A DNA stretch of 63,592 bases from NCBI GenBank assembly GCA_902625125.1, contig CACOAB010000002.1:25001-88592 (forward strand), in the 5' to 3' direction. Positions 41,824 to 53,089 of this stretch are shown here, piece by piece; positions within the stretch are counted from its first letter, which is position 1, and each line of letters opens with the position of its first letter. The position numbers were made by a program, and so were the translations under genes. Origin of the DNA: an uncultured Pelagibacteraceae bacterium (lineage in GTDB: Bacteria; Pseudomonadota; Alphaproteobacteria; Pelagibacterales; Pelagibacteraceae). The notes beneath the pieces are model-generated. The model was not told where the DNA came from and ran no database searches. It saw nothing but the letters and a program-made list of their open reading frames with translations.

Positions 41824-43272
41824 ATGGCTAGTAACAAAACAGTTTATTTCTTAATCGGAATATTGCTCATTGTATTAGGACTTTCAATGTTAGCTCCTTA
41901 TTCCATGCAGGTATTATACAAAGAAAACAGCCATAGTTTTATTTCATCCTCTATAGTGACAATATTTATTGGAATTTTATGTATTTTAGCCAATCTTGAA
42001 AAAGATTTTAAATTAAATTTACGGCAAACTTTTTTATTTTCAACGCTTGCTTGGGTCACGGTTGCAGTTTTCGGAAGTTTGCCATTTGTCTTATCTAATC
42101 AATCATTCTCTTTTAGCGATGCATTTTTTGAGAGTATGTCAGGTATAACAACAACTGGCGCAACAATTATTTCTGATTTGGACAGCAGTCCAAAAAGCAT
42201 CCTTTTATGGAGAGCAATTATGCAATGGTTGGGTGGAATAGGTATTGTAGTGATGGCTATAACAATTTTACCTTTGTTAAAAGTCGGCGGAATGCAACTT
42301 TTTAAAATGGAAGGGCCAGACTCAACTGAAAAAATTTTACCTAGAACTATTGAAGTAGCAGCAATTATAATATCAACTTATGTAATACTAACTTTATTTT
42401 GCGGTTTTTTTTATTGGATATTTGGTATGACAATTTTTGACAGTGTTTGTCACGCAATGACAACGATAGCCACTGGTGGTTTTTCTACCCATAATGACTC
42501 GATCGGTTTTTTCAAAAATTCAAATATAGAAATTGTAGCAAGTATTTTTATTATATTGGGTAGTATACCTTTTATTTCATATTTAAAGTTTTCCCAAGGT
42601 AATAGAAAAGTTTTTTTTCAAGATGTTCAAATAAAAGGTTTAATCTATTTGCTGGTGATATCGACAGCAGTAATGTTCTTCTATTTATTATTTATTAATT
42701 ATGAGAGCAATCTATTTGATAAGATAAGGATTTCTTCATTCAATGTAATTTCAATACTTTCAGGTACAGGATATGTAACAGATGACTTTGGTTTGTGGGG
42801 AAAGTTTTCTTTAATTTTTTTCTTATTTTTAATGTTTATTGGAGGATGTGCAGGATCAACTGCATGTGGAATAAAAATTTTTAGATTACAAATGCTTCTG
42901 ATTTTTTTAAAAAATCATGTTAAAAAATTAATATATCCAAATAGCGTAATAATAACAAAATATAATAATCAAAAGATTTCTGATGATTTTATTCGATCTG
43001 TAATAATCTTCATTTTTTCCTTTTTATTTATTTTTTTAATTATAGCTATGCTTCTCTCAATAAGTGGCTTGGATTTCGTTACATCTATTTCTGGTGCTGC
43101 AAGTTCAATTTCAAATGTTGGACCAGGGTTGGGTGAAGTAATAGGACCAGATGGTAATTATAAAAGTTTACCAAATCTATCTAAATGGATTTTAGCAACT
43201 GGGATGTTGCTTGGTAGATTAGAATTATTTGCAGTGTTAGTATTATTTTTCCCATCATTTTGGAGAGCTTAA
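41824..43272 (+). CDS. trkH: TrkH family potassium uptake protein
   Basis: FFESMSGITTTGATII, MQWLGGIGIVVMAITILPLLKVGGMQLFKME, TTIATGGFSTHNDSIGFF, FIGGCAGSTACGIKIFR. Confidence 0.96.
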   Translation: MASNKTVYFLIGILLIVLGLSMLAPYSMQVLYKENSHSFISSSIVTIFIGILCILANLEKDFKLNLRQTFLFSTLAWVTVAVFGSLPFVLSNQSFSFSDAFFESMSGITTTGATIISDLDSSPKSILLWRAIMQWLGGIGIVVMAITILPLLKVGGMQLFKMEGPDSTEKILPRTIEVAAIIISTYVILTLFCGFFYWIFGMTIFDSVCHAMTTIATGGFSTHNDSIGFFKNSNIEIVASIFIILGSIPFISYLKFSQGNRKVFFQDVQIKGLIYLLVISTAVMFFYLLFINYESNLFDKIRISSFNVISILSGTGYVTDDFGLWGKFSLIFFLFLMFIGGCAGSTACGIKIFRLQMLLIFLKNHVKKLIYPNSVIITKYNNQKISDDFIRSVIIFIFSFLFIFLIIAMLLSISGLDFVTSISGAASSISNVGPGLGEVIGPDGNYKSLPNLSKWILATGMLLGRLELFAVLVLFFPSFWRA

Positions 43273-43275
43273 TTT

Positions 43276-44649
43276 ATGGAAGTTTACAAAAAACAAACGC
43301 TCGCAGAAACTTTTAAAGTTTATTTTGATCGTAGAATGATCAAAATATTGTTGTTAGGTGCAATTAGTGGCTTTCCTTGGGTCATTATTGGAAGCAGCTT
43401 AAGCCTTTGGTTAAAAGAAGATGGTCTAAGCAGAAGCACAATAGGTTGGGCAGGATTAATTTTTGCTGTCTATGCCTTTAATTACTTGTGGGCACCGATC
43501 ATTGATAGAGTTAGAATTCCTTGGTTAACAAATAAAATTGGTCATAGGCGTGGGTGGATTGTTTCTATGCAATCTGTAATACTAATTTGTCTAATTATTT
43601 GGAGTTTAATTAATCCAACTGTAAATCTAGCATTGGTAATTAGTATTGGTCTTATAATTGCTATTGCATCTGCAACTCAAGATATAACTGTTGATGCTTT
43701 AAGAATTGAGCAAATAGGTGAAAACGAAGGTAAATCAATGCAGGCAGGCGCCGCAATGGCGGTAGTAGGTTGGTGGACTGGTTATAAATTAGGTGGAGTT
43801 GTAGCTCTAAATTCAGCTGAATTTTTTCAGCAAGCAGGTTTTGAAAACTACTGGCAAATAACTTTTTTAGTTTTAGGAATACTTGTAATTGGTTGTAATA
43901 TTGGTCTTATGTTTGTGGGCGAAACACAACCGATCGATAGGGCAGAAAACCAAAAACAAACTGATAGAATGATTGAGAATAGATTAGGTACATCGAATAT
44001 CATAACAAAAATAGTTGCTTGGTTAACAGGTACTGTAATTGGTCCAGTGATTAGTTTCTTTAAAAAAAATGGCTTTAATATTGCATTAGCAATTTTAGGT
44101 TTTGTTTTTCTTTTTAAAATTGGAGAAGCTTTTCTGGGTAGAATGTCTGTTATCTTTTATAAAGAAATAGGATTTACCAAATCTGATATTGCTTTATATT
44201 CAAAAGGTCTTGGTTGGGTTACAACTGTTATATTCACTTTGCTTGGTGGGTTATTTGCAATTCGCTCTGGAGTTATTAAAGCTATGTTTGTTTCAGGCGT
44301 ATTGATGGCTTCTACAAATTTATTATTTTCTTTACTTGCTTGGTCGGGGAAGTCTGAATTATTGTTTGCTATAGCAGTCATATTCGATGATATGGCTGCA
44401 GCTTTTGCTACTGTCGCATTTGTCGCTTTTATTTCTATGCTTGTAGACAGAACTTATACTGCAACTCAATATGCTCTTCTTGCTTCTATTGGAACTGCAG
44501 GGAGAACAACGCTTGCGGCATCATCTGGGGCTTTAGTTGATTGGTTAAATGGTGATTGGGGAATATTTTTTATTATCACAGCAGTGATGGTTATACCCTC
44601 TCTTATATTTCTTTATATGATCAAAGATAAACTTAAATTGAATGACTAA
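43276..44649 (+). CDS. MFS transporter, AmpG-like
   Basis: LLLGAISGFPWVIIGSSLSLWLKEDGLSRSTIGWAGLIFAVYAFNYLWAPIIDR. Confidence 0.85.
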   Translation: MEVYKKQTLAETFKVYFDRRMIKILLLGAISGFPWVIIGSSLSLWLKEDGLSRSTIGWAGLIFAVYAFNYLWAPIIDRVRIPWLTNKIGHRRGWIVSMQSVILICLIIWSLINPTVNLALVISIGLIIAIASATQDITVDALRIEQIGENEGKSMQAGAAMAVVGWWTGYKLGGVVALNSAEFFQQAGFENYWQITFLVLGILVIGCNIGLMFVGETQPIDRAENQKQTDRMIENRLGTSNIITKIVAWLTGTVIGPVISFFKKNGFNIALAILGFVFLFKIGEAFLGRMSVIFYKEIGFTKSDIALYSKGLGWVTTVIFTLLGGLFAIRSGVIKAMFVSGVLMASTNLLFSLLAWSGKSELLFAIAVIFDDMAAAFATVAFVAFISMLVDRTYTATQYALLASIGTAGRTTLAASSGALVDWLNGDWGIFFIITAVMVIPSLIFLYMIKDKLKLND

Positions 44650-45382
44650 ATATTTTACAAATAATTTTTCTGTCACAAATCTTCATAAAAAGCCTTCAAT
44701 CAAATCTGAGATTGTAACGCAAATGATTTATGGAGATAGTTTTTTAATATCAAGAAGAAGTAAAAATTGGTTAAAAGTTAAGATCAAAGAAGATGGTTAT
44801 AGTGGTTTTATAAAGATTAGAAAATTCTCTAAATTTTTGAAACCAACGCACAAAGTTCACGTTTTAAAGTCAATAGTTTATAAAGACTCAAATAAATCAA
44901 AAAAGATAAATGAAATAACATTTGGTTCAAAAATAAAAGTTATAAATAGTAATAATAAATTTTTTAGATTTTCAAAAGGATGGGTAAGTAAAAATGATTT
45001 GAAACCTATTGCTTATAAAGAGAAAAATCCGTTTAGAAAAATATCTATTTTTAAAAATATTAGGTACAAATGGGGTGGAAAATCTTTTAAAGGAATTGAT
45101 TGTTCAGCTTTAATACAGATCTTTTTAAATTTTAATAATAAATTCTGTCCAAGAGATGCAAAAGATCAGGTAAAATTTTTTAAAAAAAATGTAAAGTTAG
45201 AAAAGATTAAGAAAAATGATATTATTTATTGGAAAGGTCATGTAGCTCTTACCCTTTCAAATAAAAAACTTATTCACGCCTATGGCCCCATGAAAAAAAC
45301 AGTTGTTATGGGTATTAACCAAACAATTAAAAGGATTGAAAAGACTGCTAAATTAAAAGTTATAGGAATAAAAAGGCTATAA
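44642..45382 (+). CDS. NlpC/P60 family peptidase with SH3-like domains
   Basis: YKWGGKSFKGIDCSALIQI (catalytic Cys region), KNDIIYWKGHVALTLSNKKLIHAYG (His region). Confidence 0.88.
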   Translation: MTKYFTNNFSVTNLHKKPSIKSEIVTQMIYGDSFLISRRSKNWLKVKIKEDGYSGFIKIRKFSKFLKPTHKVHVLKSIVYKDSNKSKKINEITFGSKIKVINSNNKFFRFSKGWVSKNDLKPIAYKEKNPFRKISIFKNIRYKWGGKSFKGIDCSALIQIFLNFNNKFCPRDAKDQVKFFKKNVKLEKIKKNDIIYWKGHVALTLSNKKLIHAYGPMKKTVVMGINQTIKRIEKTAKLKVIGIKRL

Positions 45383-45419
45383 AAAGCAAAGGCAGCTTCA
45401 GTCTCCCTCCACTGCCCTT
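45381..45419 (-). terminator. GC-rich hairpin with U-tract downstream of tRNA-Ser: terminator or 3' end of a small RNA
   Basis: Minus strand: AAGGGCAG-[16-nt loop TGGAGGGAGACTGAAG]-CTGCCTTT-GCTTTTT; 8-bp stem including one G-T pair. Confidence 0.55.
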
Positions 45420-45484
45420 AAATCTAATTTAAATGATTCGATCCTAAAATTTAAGACTCTTATTAGTTGAGTGTGGATATAAAA

Positions 45485-45574
45485 TGGCGGAGAGAGAGGG
45501 ATTCGAACCCTCGAAACGGTTTCCCGTTTACACGCTTTCCAAGCGTGCGCCTTCAACCACTCGGCCACCTCTCC
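45485..45574 (-). tRNA. tRNA-Ser (GGA), CCA encoded
   Basis: GGAGAGGTGGCCGAGTGGTTGAAGGC...ACGCTTGGAAAGCGT (GGA)...GAGGGTTCGAATCCCTC TCTCTCC G CCA; long variable arm. Confidence 0.97.
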
Positions 45575-46596
45575 TAATCAAAATCATCCACGAGTTTGAT
45601 AAATTTATCTATGAACTCTTTATTGGTTGGAAGCTTATTTTTCTTCATATCTTTCTGAATTTTTTTATAATTTTTTTTAATATTATTAAGAGTCCCTAAA
45701 AAACTTAAAAAATTTCTTTTAGTAATAAAAATTCCTTTTTTATCTCCAATTACGTGTTTAATATCATCAAAAATAACTACTGGTCTCCTTCTTGCTAAAG
45801 CTTCAAGAATAACCATAGGGTGACCTTCTGTGAATGAAGGTAAAATAAAAATATTATGATCATCATAATATTTGATTAATTTAGTTTTATTGCTTTGAGT
45901 GGGAAATATTTTTATATTACTTTGATTTATTTTATTAGAGCTACCTTTTTCTGCACCAATAATTGTTAAAGAAATATCCCTTTTATTTCTTATCAACTCA
46001 GATAAAGCAAAAATTCCTTTTTCAACTCTTATTCGTCCAACATATAACAATTTAAAATTCTTAACTTCTGTATTTTTAGGTTGTCTCAACCAAACGGAGT
46101 CTAGTTGAGAAGGGCTGATAATTTTTCCTTTTTTTCCTCGAAGAATATAGTCTCTACAGCTTATTAAATTTGAAATTGTACCAGTTATACTAAACATAAA
46201 GTGATATAAGAGAGGTCCAATTTTTCCAAGAATTGCTTTGTATTCCCCATAACCATCACTTCTCAAATAAACTATAGGTTTTCGTCCTAAAATTTTTAAA
46301 AACATAGAAATTAAAAAAGTATATGGAGAAATAGAAATTATCAAAAATTTAGAATCTAAATTTTTTGATGCTCTCTTAACCTCTGATAAATAAGAGAAAA
46401 TATTATTAAATACTTTTATTCTTTTAATTTTAATTTCGTGAGATCTTTTTTTTAATGATTTTCTACCTAGTAAATTAACTTCAAATTTCTTATTCAAACC
46501 TTCTGGGGTTGATTTCAAGTCTAAATTATCGCAATAATATTTATTTTCTTCAATGGAAATACTTTCATTTGAGAAAATAAATAATTTTTTTTTCAT
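45574..46596 (-). CDS. Glycosyltransferase family 4-like
   Basis: [64 protein letters not shown]. Confidence 0.9.
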   Translation of the reverse strand: MKKKLFIFSNESISIEENKYYCDNLDLKSTPEGLNKKFEVNLLGRKSLKKRSHEIKIKRIKVFNNIFSYLSEVKRASKNLDSKFLIISISPYTFLISMFLKILGRKPIVYLRSDGYGEYKAILGKIGPLLYHFMFSITGTISNLISCRDYILRGKKGKIISPSQLDSVWLRQPKNTEVKNFKLLYVGRIRVEKGIFALSELIRNKRDISLTIIGAEKGSSNKINQSNIKIFPTQSNKTKLIKYYDDHNIFILPSFTEGHPMVILEALARRRPVVIFDDIKHVIGDKKGIFITKRNFLSFLGTLNNIKKNYKKIQKDMKKNKLPTNKEFIDKFIKLVDDFD

Positions 46597-48404
46597 TATG
46601 CGTCTTTATTAATTTTCAAAACACCGATGAAAGCCTCTTGAGGAATTTCGACTTTACCAAATTGTTTAGATCTTGCTTTACCTTTTTTTTGTTTTTCTAA
46701 AAGTTTTCTTTTTCGATCAGTGGCACCACCACCATGTATTTTAGTCAAAACATCTTTTTTAAAACCTTTAATAGACTCTCTCGCAACAATTTTTCCACCT
46801 ATTGCTGCTTGGACTGGAATCATAAAATTATGTCTTGGTATTAAATCTTTTAATTTTTCACAAACTTGTCTACCTGTAGTTTGAGCAAAATCTTTATGAA
46901 TAATCATTGCTAATGCGTCAACTGGTTCAGAGTTTACAAGGATACCAAGTTTAACCAGCTCTCCTTCTCTGTAACCAGAAATTTCATAATCAAAACTTGC
47001 GTAACCGCTGGAGATAGATTTTAGTTTATCATTAAAATCAAATACTACCTCGTTAAGAGGCAAGTCATAAGATAAAACGGCTCTTTTACCAGAATAACTT
47101 AAATTAGTTTGAACACCTCTTTTATCTTGGCAAATTTTTATAATTGAACCTAAGTATTCATCTGGAGTAATAATAGTTGATTTAATCCATGGCTCTTCGA
47201 TTTTTTCAATTTGAGATGGATCTGGCATATTTGATGGATTCTGCAAATCTAAAACCTCACCTTTAGTTTTATGGACTTTATATATTACGCCCGGAGTTGT
47301 TGTGATAAGATTAACGTCGAACTCTCTTTCAAGTCTCTCAGTAATAATTTCTAAATGTAATAATCCAAGAAAACCACACCTAAAGCCTAATCCTAAGGCA
47401 CTTGAAGACTCTGGCTCATAAGAAAAACTCGCGTCATTTAATTTTAATTTTGCAAGACCGTCTTTAAGCTTTTGATATTCCGAGCTATCGACTGGAAAAA
47501 GTCCACAAAATACTACAGGTTTACTTGGTTTAAAACCTGGAAGGGGTTCAACAATTGGTGCGCTAGCGTCACAAATAGTGTCTCCAACTTTTGTTTCTGA
47601 CAGCGATTTAATACCTGTAATTATAAATCCAATTTCACCAGAATTTAATTCACTAATATCAATTGGTTTTGGTGTAAAAACTCCTACTTTTTCAATCATA
47701 TATTCTTGATTGTTAGACATTAATTTCACTTTCATATTCTTTTTTAATTTACCATTGATAACTCTTATAAGGATAACTACCCCAAGATAACTATCGTACC
47801 AGCTATCTACTAATAAACATTTTAATTTCTCATCTGCAGCTCCATTCGGAGCAGGCAATTTTTTAACTATTGCCTCTAAAATTTCTTCAATACCCTCTCC
47901 TGTTTTACCAGAACAAGAGATGGCATTAGTTGTCTCAATGCCAACAACATCTTCGATTTCTGTTTTTGTTTTTTCAATGTCTGATGCAGGTAAATCTATC
48001 TTATTAAGAATTGGTATGACCTCATGATTAATCTCTAAAGCTTGATAGACATTTGCTAAAGTTTGAGCTTCTACTCCTTGAGTGCTATCAACAATTAAAA
48101 GGGATCCTTCGCATGCTGATAAAGATCTGCTTACTTCATAACCAAAATCTACATGCCCAGGTGTATCAATAATATTTAATATATAATCATTGCCATCTTT
48201 AGCTTTATAATTAAGTTTAACTGTTTGAGCTTTAATTGTAATTCCTCTTTCTCTTTCAATATCCATTGAGTCGAGAACTTGTTGTTTCATTTCTCGATCG
48301 GTTAGACCTCCGCATTTATGAATAATTCGATCTGCAATTGTCGACTTACCGTGATCTATATGCGCAATTATAGAAAAATTACGTATTCTTTTTATATCTG
48401 ACAT
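46596..48404 (-). CDS. lepA: Elongation factor 4
   Basis: [44 protein letters not shown]-terminal [22 protein letters not shown]. Confidence 0.98.
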   Translation of the reverse strand: MSDIKRIRNFSIIAHIDHGKSTIADRIIHKCGGLTDREMKQQVLDSMDIERERGITIKAQTVKLNYKAKDGNDYILNIIDTPGHVDFGYEVSRSLSACEGSLLIVDSTQGVEAQTLANVYQALEINHEVIPILNKIDLPASDIEKTKTEIEDVVGIETTNAISCSGKTGEGIEEILEAIVKKLPAPNGAADEKLKCLLVDSWYDSYLGVVILIRVINGKLKKNMKVKLMSNNQEYMIEKVGVFTPKPIDISELNSGEIGFIITGIKSLSETKVGDTICDASAPIVEPLPGFKPSKPVVFCGLFPVDSSEYQKLKDGLAKLKLNDASFSYEPESSSALGLGFRCGFLGLLHLEIITERLEREFDVNLITTTPGVIYKVHKTKGEVLDLQNPSNMPDPSQIEKIEEPWIKSTIITPDEYLGSIIKICQDKRGVQTNLSYSGKRAVLSYDLPLNEVVFDFNDKLKSISSGYASFDYEISGYREGELVKLGILVNSEPVDALAMIIHKDFAQTTGRQVCEKLKDLIPRHNFMIPVQAAIGGKIVARESIKGFKKDVLTKIHGGGATDRKRKLLEKQKKGKARSKQFGKVEIPQEAFIGVLKINKDA

Positions 48405-50806
48405 TAGGACCTAATTGTAGCGCCAGTTTTTTTACTCACTATATCGATAATTTTTTTACTAATTTCCTCTAAATCCTTTTCTGATAGGGTTTTATCGATA
48501 GCTTGTAATGTAACATTAATTGCAACTGACTTTTTATCTTTTGGAATATTTTCTCCTTCATAAACATCAAAAGTAGACACTTTCTGAATTAAATTATCAT
48601 CTACTTCTTTTATAATTTTCTCAAGTGCGCCAATTTTGAAAATCTTATCGATAACGAAAGCAAAATCTCTTTCTGACTTTTGATAATCTGAAGCTTGAAA
48701 ACTTTTTTTAGTTTGTCTTAATTTTTTATTAGGTTCCGGAATATTTTTTAAAAATATTTCAAATCCAAAAATATTTTTGTCTTTAAAATCTAAATTTTTA
48801 ATAATAGCTGGATGTATTTCTCCGAAATAAGCTAGATGTGGTCCTTTTTCTGATTTTAAGGTTATCGATCCTGATCTTCCTGGATGATAACTGTGCTTTG
48901 TATTATCACTTACAAAAAGATTTTTTTCTTCTATTCCAAGTTCGACCAAAGTTTTAATAGCATCACTTTTAATATCAAAAACATCTACGTTTCTTTCCTT
49001 GTCTAGCCAGCTCTTTCTATTTATTTTCCCAGATTTTAAACCACCAATAACAATCTGTTGCTCACCTGGGTTTTTTCCAAAAAATGTTGGGCCAATTTCA
49101 AATAAAGATAAGTCTTCGTAACCTCTATCTTGATTCTTTTTTAGATATATCGCCAAGTTAGAGAAAATTGATCGTCTTAAAACATCAAGATCAGATGAAA
49201 TTGGATTCAATATTGGAATTTCTTTTTCGCCTTTGGAAAATTGTTTATCAATCTTTGAATCAGTAAAAGACCAAGTGACTATTTCCATATAGCCTTTGGA
49301 AGCCAAAGATCTCTGTGATAAATGAAATAGTTTTTGCTTAAAGTTTAGAGTATCTTGAGTTCTGTTTTTGCTTGGTTCAATTAATTTTATACTATTAAAT
49401 CCTTTGATTCTAATTAGTTCCTCAATTAAATCCTCATCCAAACTAACATCTGGCCTCCAGCTTGGTACTTCTACTTTAATAGCTTTTTGACTTTTTTTAC
49501 ATTTAAAACCTAGAGAGGATAAAATTTTAATAATTTCGTTAGCGGTGATTGTAATACCAATTAGTTTTTCAAATTTTTCTACTTGAAAATTAATTATCTT
49601 ATTTTTTTGGTTCGTTTTTCCGATAATTTGAAATTTGCTAGCTTCTCCTCCGCAAATTTTTAAAATTAGTTCAGTTGCAAATTCTAGCCCGTCTTTAACC
49701 GATTTAGGATCAATTCCTCTTTCAAATCTGTACTTAGCGTCTGTATTTATATTAAGGGCTCTAGCTGTTTTTCTTATTGAAGATGGGCTGAAATAAGCAG
49801 CTTCTAAAAGTATATTCTTTGTTTTTAATTCAGTGGAAGTTGTTGTTCCCCCAATTATCCCTCCCAAACCTAAAACGCCAGATTTATCAGAAATGACGCA
49901 CATGTCTTTTTTTAATTCATATTTTTTATTATCTAATGCCTCGAACATCTCACCTTCTTTGGCGTTTCTAACTATAATTTCTTTATTAATTTTATCCGCA
50001 TCATAAGCATGCAACGGTCTATTAAGGTCAAACATTACATAATTTGTTATATCAACTACAGCAGAGATAGGTTTTAGACCTAAAGCGATTAATTTTTTTT
50101 TAAGCCATTCAGGACTTTCTTTATTAGTAATGTTTTTTATGTAACAGCTTCCGAAGATATCGCACCCTTGATTCTTTTCTTTTGTAATTGATGTTTTAAT
50201 ATGGTGTTTTATATTTTGTTTTATTTTCTTTCTATTTATGGGTATTAATTTTCCAACACCTGCAGACGTAAGATCTCTTGCAATTCCTCTAACACCTAAA
50301 CAGTCAGCACGGTTAGGGGTAATAGAAATATCGATAGCTTTTTGTGAGCTACTTTTAAAGTAGCTTTTTCCTATCTCTTTCTCTTTATTCTTAAGTTCAA
50401 TAATCCCTTCACTTTCCTCGGATAAATTAAGTTCACTTTCGGAGCAAAGCATTCCTCTTGACTCAACTCCTCTTATTTTGGCTACCTTTAATTCAAAATT
50501 AGTTTTAGGTATCACAGCACCTGGAGGAGCATAGATTGTAATTAAGCCTTCTCTGGCATTTGGAGCTCCACATACAACTTTTAAAATCTCTTTCCCGCCA
50601 ATAGTTACATCACAAATTTTTAACTTATCAGCATTAGGGTGTTTTTCTGCTTTTAGAACTTTCGCAATTTTAAATCTGCCCATCTCTCCAGAGTTTTCTT
50701 TTATACCCTCGACTTCAAGTCCAATATTTGTAAGACGGTCAATAATCTCATTTTCTTTAGCTGATGTTTTAAGATGTTCTTTTAGCCAAGGGATTGTAAT
50801 AATCAT
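48404..50806 (-). CDS. pheT: Phenylalanyl-tRNA synthetase beta subunit
   Basis: [12 protein letters not shown]; tRNA-binding domain; [17 protein letters not shown]; downstream of pheS. Confidence 0.97.
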   Translation of the reverse strand: MIITIPWLKEHLKTSAKENEIIDRLTNIGLEVEGIKENSGEMGRFKIAKVLKAEKHPNADKLKICDVTIGGKEILKVVCGAPNAREGLITIYAPPGAVIPKTNFELKVAKIRGVESRGMLCSESELNLSEESEGIIELKNKEKEIGKSYFKSSSQKAIDISITPNRADCLGVRGIARDLTSAGVGKLIPINRKKIKQNIKHHIKTSITKEKNQGCDIFGSCYIKNITNKESPEWLKKKLIALGLKPISAVVDITNYVMFDLNRPLHAYDADKINKEIIVRNAKEGEMFEALDNKKYELKKDMCVISDKSGVLGLGGIIGGTTTSTELKTKNILLEAAYFSPSSIRKTARALNINTDAKYRFERGIDPKSVKDGLEFATELILKICGGEASKFQIIGKTNQKNKIINFQVEKFEKLIGITITANEIIKILSSLGFKCKKSQKAIKVEVPSWRPDVSLDEDLIEELIRIKGFNSIKLIEPSKNRTQDTLNFKQKLFHLSQRSLASKGYMEIVTWSFTDSKIDKQFSKGEKEIPILNPISSDLDVLRRSIFSNLAIYLKKNQDRGYEDLSLFEIGPTFFGKNPGEQQIVIGGLKSGKINRKSWLDKERNVDVFDIKSDAIKTLVELGIEEKNLFVSDNTKHSYHPGRSGSITLKSEKGPHLAYFGEIHPAIIKNLDFKDKNIFGFEIFLKNIPEPNKKLRQTKKSFQASDYQKSERDFAFVIDKIFKIGALEKIIKEVDDNLIQKVSTFDVYEGENIPKDKKSVAINVTLQAIDKTLSEKDLEEISKKIIDIVSKKTGATIRS

Positions 50807-51870
50807 TTGCTTAGCCCTCTATAATTTGTTGGAACATCTGATGGATCGAATCCAAAATGACTTAGCCATCTATAATCTGCCTCGAAGAAAGCTCTTAGAT
50901 CATTAATTCCATATTTTAGCATTGCTAAACGATCGATACCTATTCCAAAAGCAAATCCTTGATATTTTTTTATATCTATTTTTACATTTTTTAAAACATT
51001 AGGATGAACCATTCCACATCCTAAAACTTCTAACCATTTATCTCCCTCTCCAATGACTATTTTCCCTTTTTCAATTTTGTATCCAATGTCAACTTCCGCT
51101 GATGGTTCGGTAAAAGGGAAATGACTTGGCCTAAATCTCATTTTTACATTTTTAACTTCAAAAAATTCTTTTATAAAATAATCTAGGCAGCCTTTAAGAT
51201 GTCCCATGGTAATACCTTTATCTATATGAAGACCTTCAAGCTGGTGAAACATAGGGGCATGAGTTTGATCACTATCACATCTGTAAGTTCTTCCTGGCAC
51301 AATTATTTTAAAAGGTGGTTTGCTCGATAACATCGTTCTAATTTGAACTGGCGATGTATGTGTTCTTAACAATAATTTTTTATTTTCTTCTAAATAAAAA
51401 GTATCGTGCATATCTCTAGCAGGATGTTCCTCTGGGGTATTTAAAGCTGTAAAATTATTATACTCTGTTTCAACATCAGGACCCTCAGCTACCGAAAAGC
51501 CTATTTCTGAAAAGATTGAAGATATTTCATCAATTACCTGAGAAACTGGGTGGATCTTTCCTTGACGATCAGGTCGAATAGGTAATGTAACATCGACCTT
51601 TTCATTTTTAAGTTTTTCATTAATTTCTTGAGTCTCAATTTCAATATTCTTTTGTTCTAGCTGACTAGTTAGATCATCTTTAATTTTATTTAAATTTGAA
51701 GCGAATTCTTTTCTTTTTTCCGGTTCTAAAGAACCTAAAGATTTGAACTGTTTAGTAATCTGGCCATTTTTACCAAAAAATTCAGTCTTGATATTTTGAA
51801 GATCATCTTTTGTTTTTACAGAGTCAATCTTTGCATTAAAAACTGAACTTATTTTATCTAAATCACTCAT
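50803..51870 (-). CDS. pheS: Phenylalanyl-tRNA synthetase alpha subunit
   Basis: [54 protein letters not shown]. Confidence 0.98.
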   Translation of the reverse strand: MSDLDKISSVFNAKIDSVKTKDDLQNIKTEFFGKNGQITKQFKSLGSLEPEKRKEFASNLNKIKDDLTSQLEQKNIEIETQEINEKLKNEKVDVTLPIRPDRQGKIHPVSQVIDEISSIFSEIGFSVAEGPDVETEYNNFTALNTPEEHPARDMHDTFYLEENKKLLLRTHTSPVQIRTMLSSKPPFKIIVPGRTYRCDSDQTHAPMFHQLEGLHIDKGITMGHLKGCLDYFIKEFFEVKNVKMRFRPSHFPFTEPSAEVDIGYKIEKGKIVIGEGDKWLEVLGCGMVHPNVLKNVKIDIKKYQGFAFGIGIDRLAMLKYGINDLRAFFEADYRWLSHFGFDPSDVPTNYRGLSK

Positions 51871-51918
51871 TAGGTAATTGATTTTTTATATTAAGTTGAG
51901 ATTAAATCAAAGACCCTT

Positions 51919-52275
51919 TTAAGATAGGGAGGATTGAACCTTTTTTACCACTGATTTAAAGACTTCGGGATTATTGTAAGCAAGCTCTGCTAGAACTTTT
52001 CTATCTAATTTAATTTTTGATTTAGCCAAACCATTAATAAATCTTGCGTAAGTTAACCCCTCAGCTCTTACACCTGCGTTGATTCTTTGAATCCATAAGG
52101 ATCTAAATTCTCTTTTCTTAGCTTTTCTATCTCTGTAGGCATATTGCATCGCTTTTTCCATTGCTTGACGAGCAATTCGGATAGTATTTTTTCTTCTACC
52201 TCTTTGTCCCTTTACCGATTTTAAAACTTTGTTATGTTTTGCTCTACTAATTACGCCTCGTTTGGTTCTAGCCAT
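51919..52275 (-). CDS. rplT: 50S ribosomal protein L20
   Basis: [68 protein letters not shown]. Confidence 0.98.
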   Translation of the reverse strand: MARTKRGVISRAKHNKVLKSVKGQRGRRKNTIRIARQAMEKAMQYAYRDRKAKKREFRSLWIQRINAGVRAEGLTYARFINGLAKSKIKLDRKVLAELAYNNPEVFKSVVKKVQSSLS

Positions 52276-52276
52276 T

Positions 52277-52483
52277 TTATCCTCTTAAGTTGTATGGCAT
52301 GTAAGATTTGACAATTTTTGAGTCTTGTTTTGTCATAATTGTAGTGCCTCTTTGTTTTCTAATTTGTGAATTTGTTCGTTTAATCATACCGTGTCTTTTG
52401 CCAGCCTGAGGCATTTTTATTTTTCCTGAAGCAGTAAATCGAAATCTTTTTTTTGCAGAGCTTTTTGTTTTAAGTTTTGGCAT
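52277..52483 (-). CDS. rpmI: 50S ribosomal protein L35
   Basis: [36 protein letters not shown]. Confidence 0.97.
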   Translation of the reverse strand: MPKLKTKSSAKKRFRFTASGKIKMPQAGKRHGMIKRTNSQIRKQRGTTIMTKQDSKIVKSYMPYNLRG

Positions 52484-52543
52484 AAAATATTTCGGTCTTA
52501 TATAGGCATTAATAAATCTTTACAAGATGCTATTATTGGTGAT

Positions 52544-53089
52544 TTACAGAGGTTGAATTATCATTACCATCTGTCTACCTTCAAATTTTGGCTTGCTTTC
52601 AACTTTTGCTACGTCTTTAGTTTCTTCTATAATTTTATTCATTAAATCCTTACCAAGATCTGTATGTTGCATCTCTCTTCCTTTAAATTTTACTGTAAAT
52701 TTTACTTTGTTACCTTTTGAGATAAATTTTTTAGCATTCTTGATTTTAAAGTTATAATCATGTGTTTCTGTTCCTGGCCTTAATTTTATTTCTTTTAGTG
52801 AAACAGTTTTTTGTTTTTTCTTAGCTTGATTTGCCTTCTTTTGTAAATCATATTTATATTTACCCATGTCCATAATTTTGCACACAGGCGGATTAGCGTT
52901 TGGTGAAATTTCAATTAAGTCTAATCCTTCTTGTTTTGCCAATTCAATTGCCTTATTAAGAGGCATTGCACCGAGATTGCCTCCATCACTTCCGATAACT
53001 TGAACGTCCAAAGCTCTAATCCTCTCATTTGCTTTGGGACCCTGAGGTTTGCTTCTTCTTTGAAAATAATTAGGTTTAAAGTTTGACAC
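52544..53089 (-). CDS. infC: Translation initiation factor IF-3 (GTG start)
   Basis: NERIRALDVQVIGSDGGNLGAMPLNKAIELAKQEGLDLIEISPNANPPVCKIMDMGKYKYD. Confidence 0.97.
   Translation of the reverse strand: MSNFKPNYFQRRSKPQGPKANERIRALDVQVIGSDGGNLGAMPLNKAIELAKQEGLDLIEISPNANPPVCKIMDMGKYKYDLQKKANQAKKKQKTVSLKEIKLRPGTETHDYNFKIKNAKKFISKGNKVKFTVKFKGREMQHTDLGKDLMNKIIEETKDVAKVESKPKFEGRQMVMIIQPL

Noticed and set aside
45484-45699. Plus-strand [34 protein letters not shown]...
   Set aside because: It is antisense translation of tRNA-Ser, a well-known spurious 'GFEPS' ORF.
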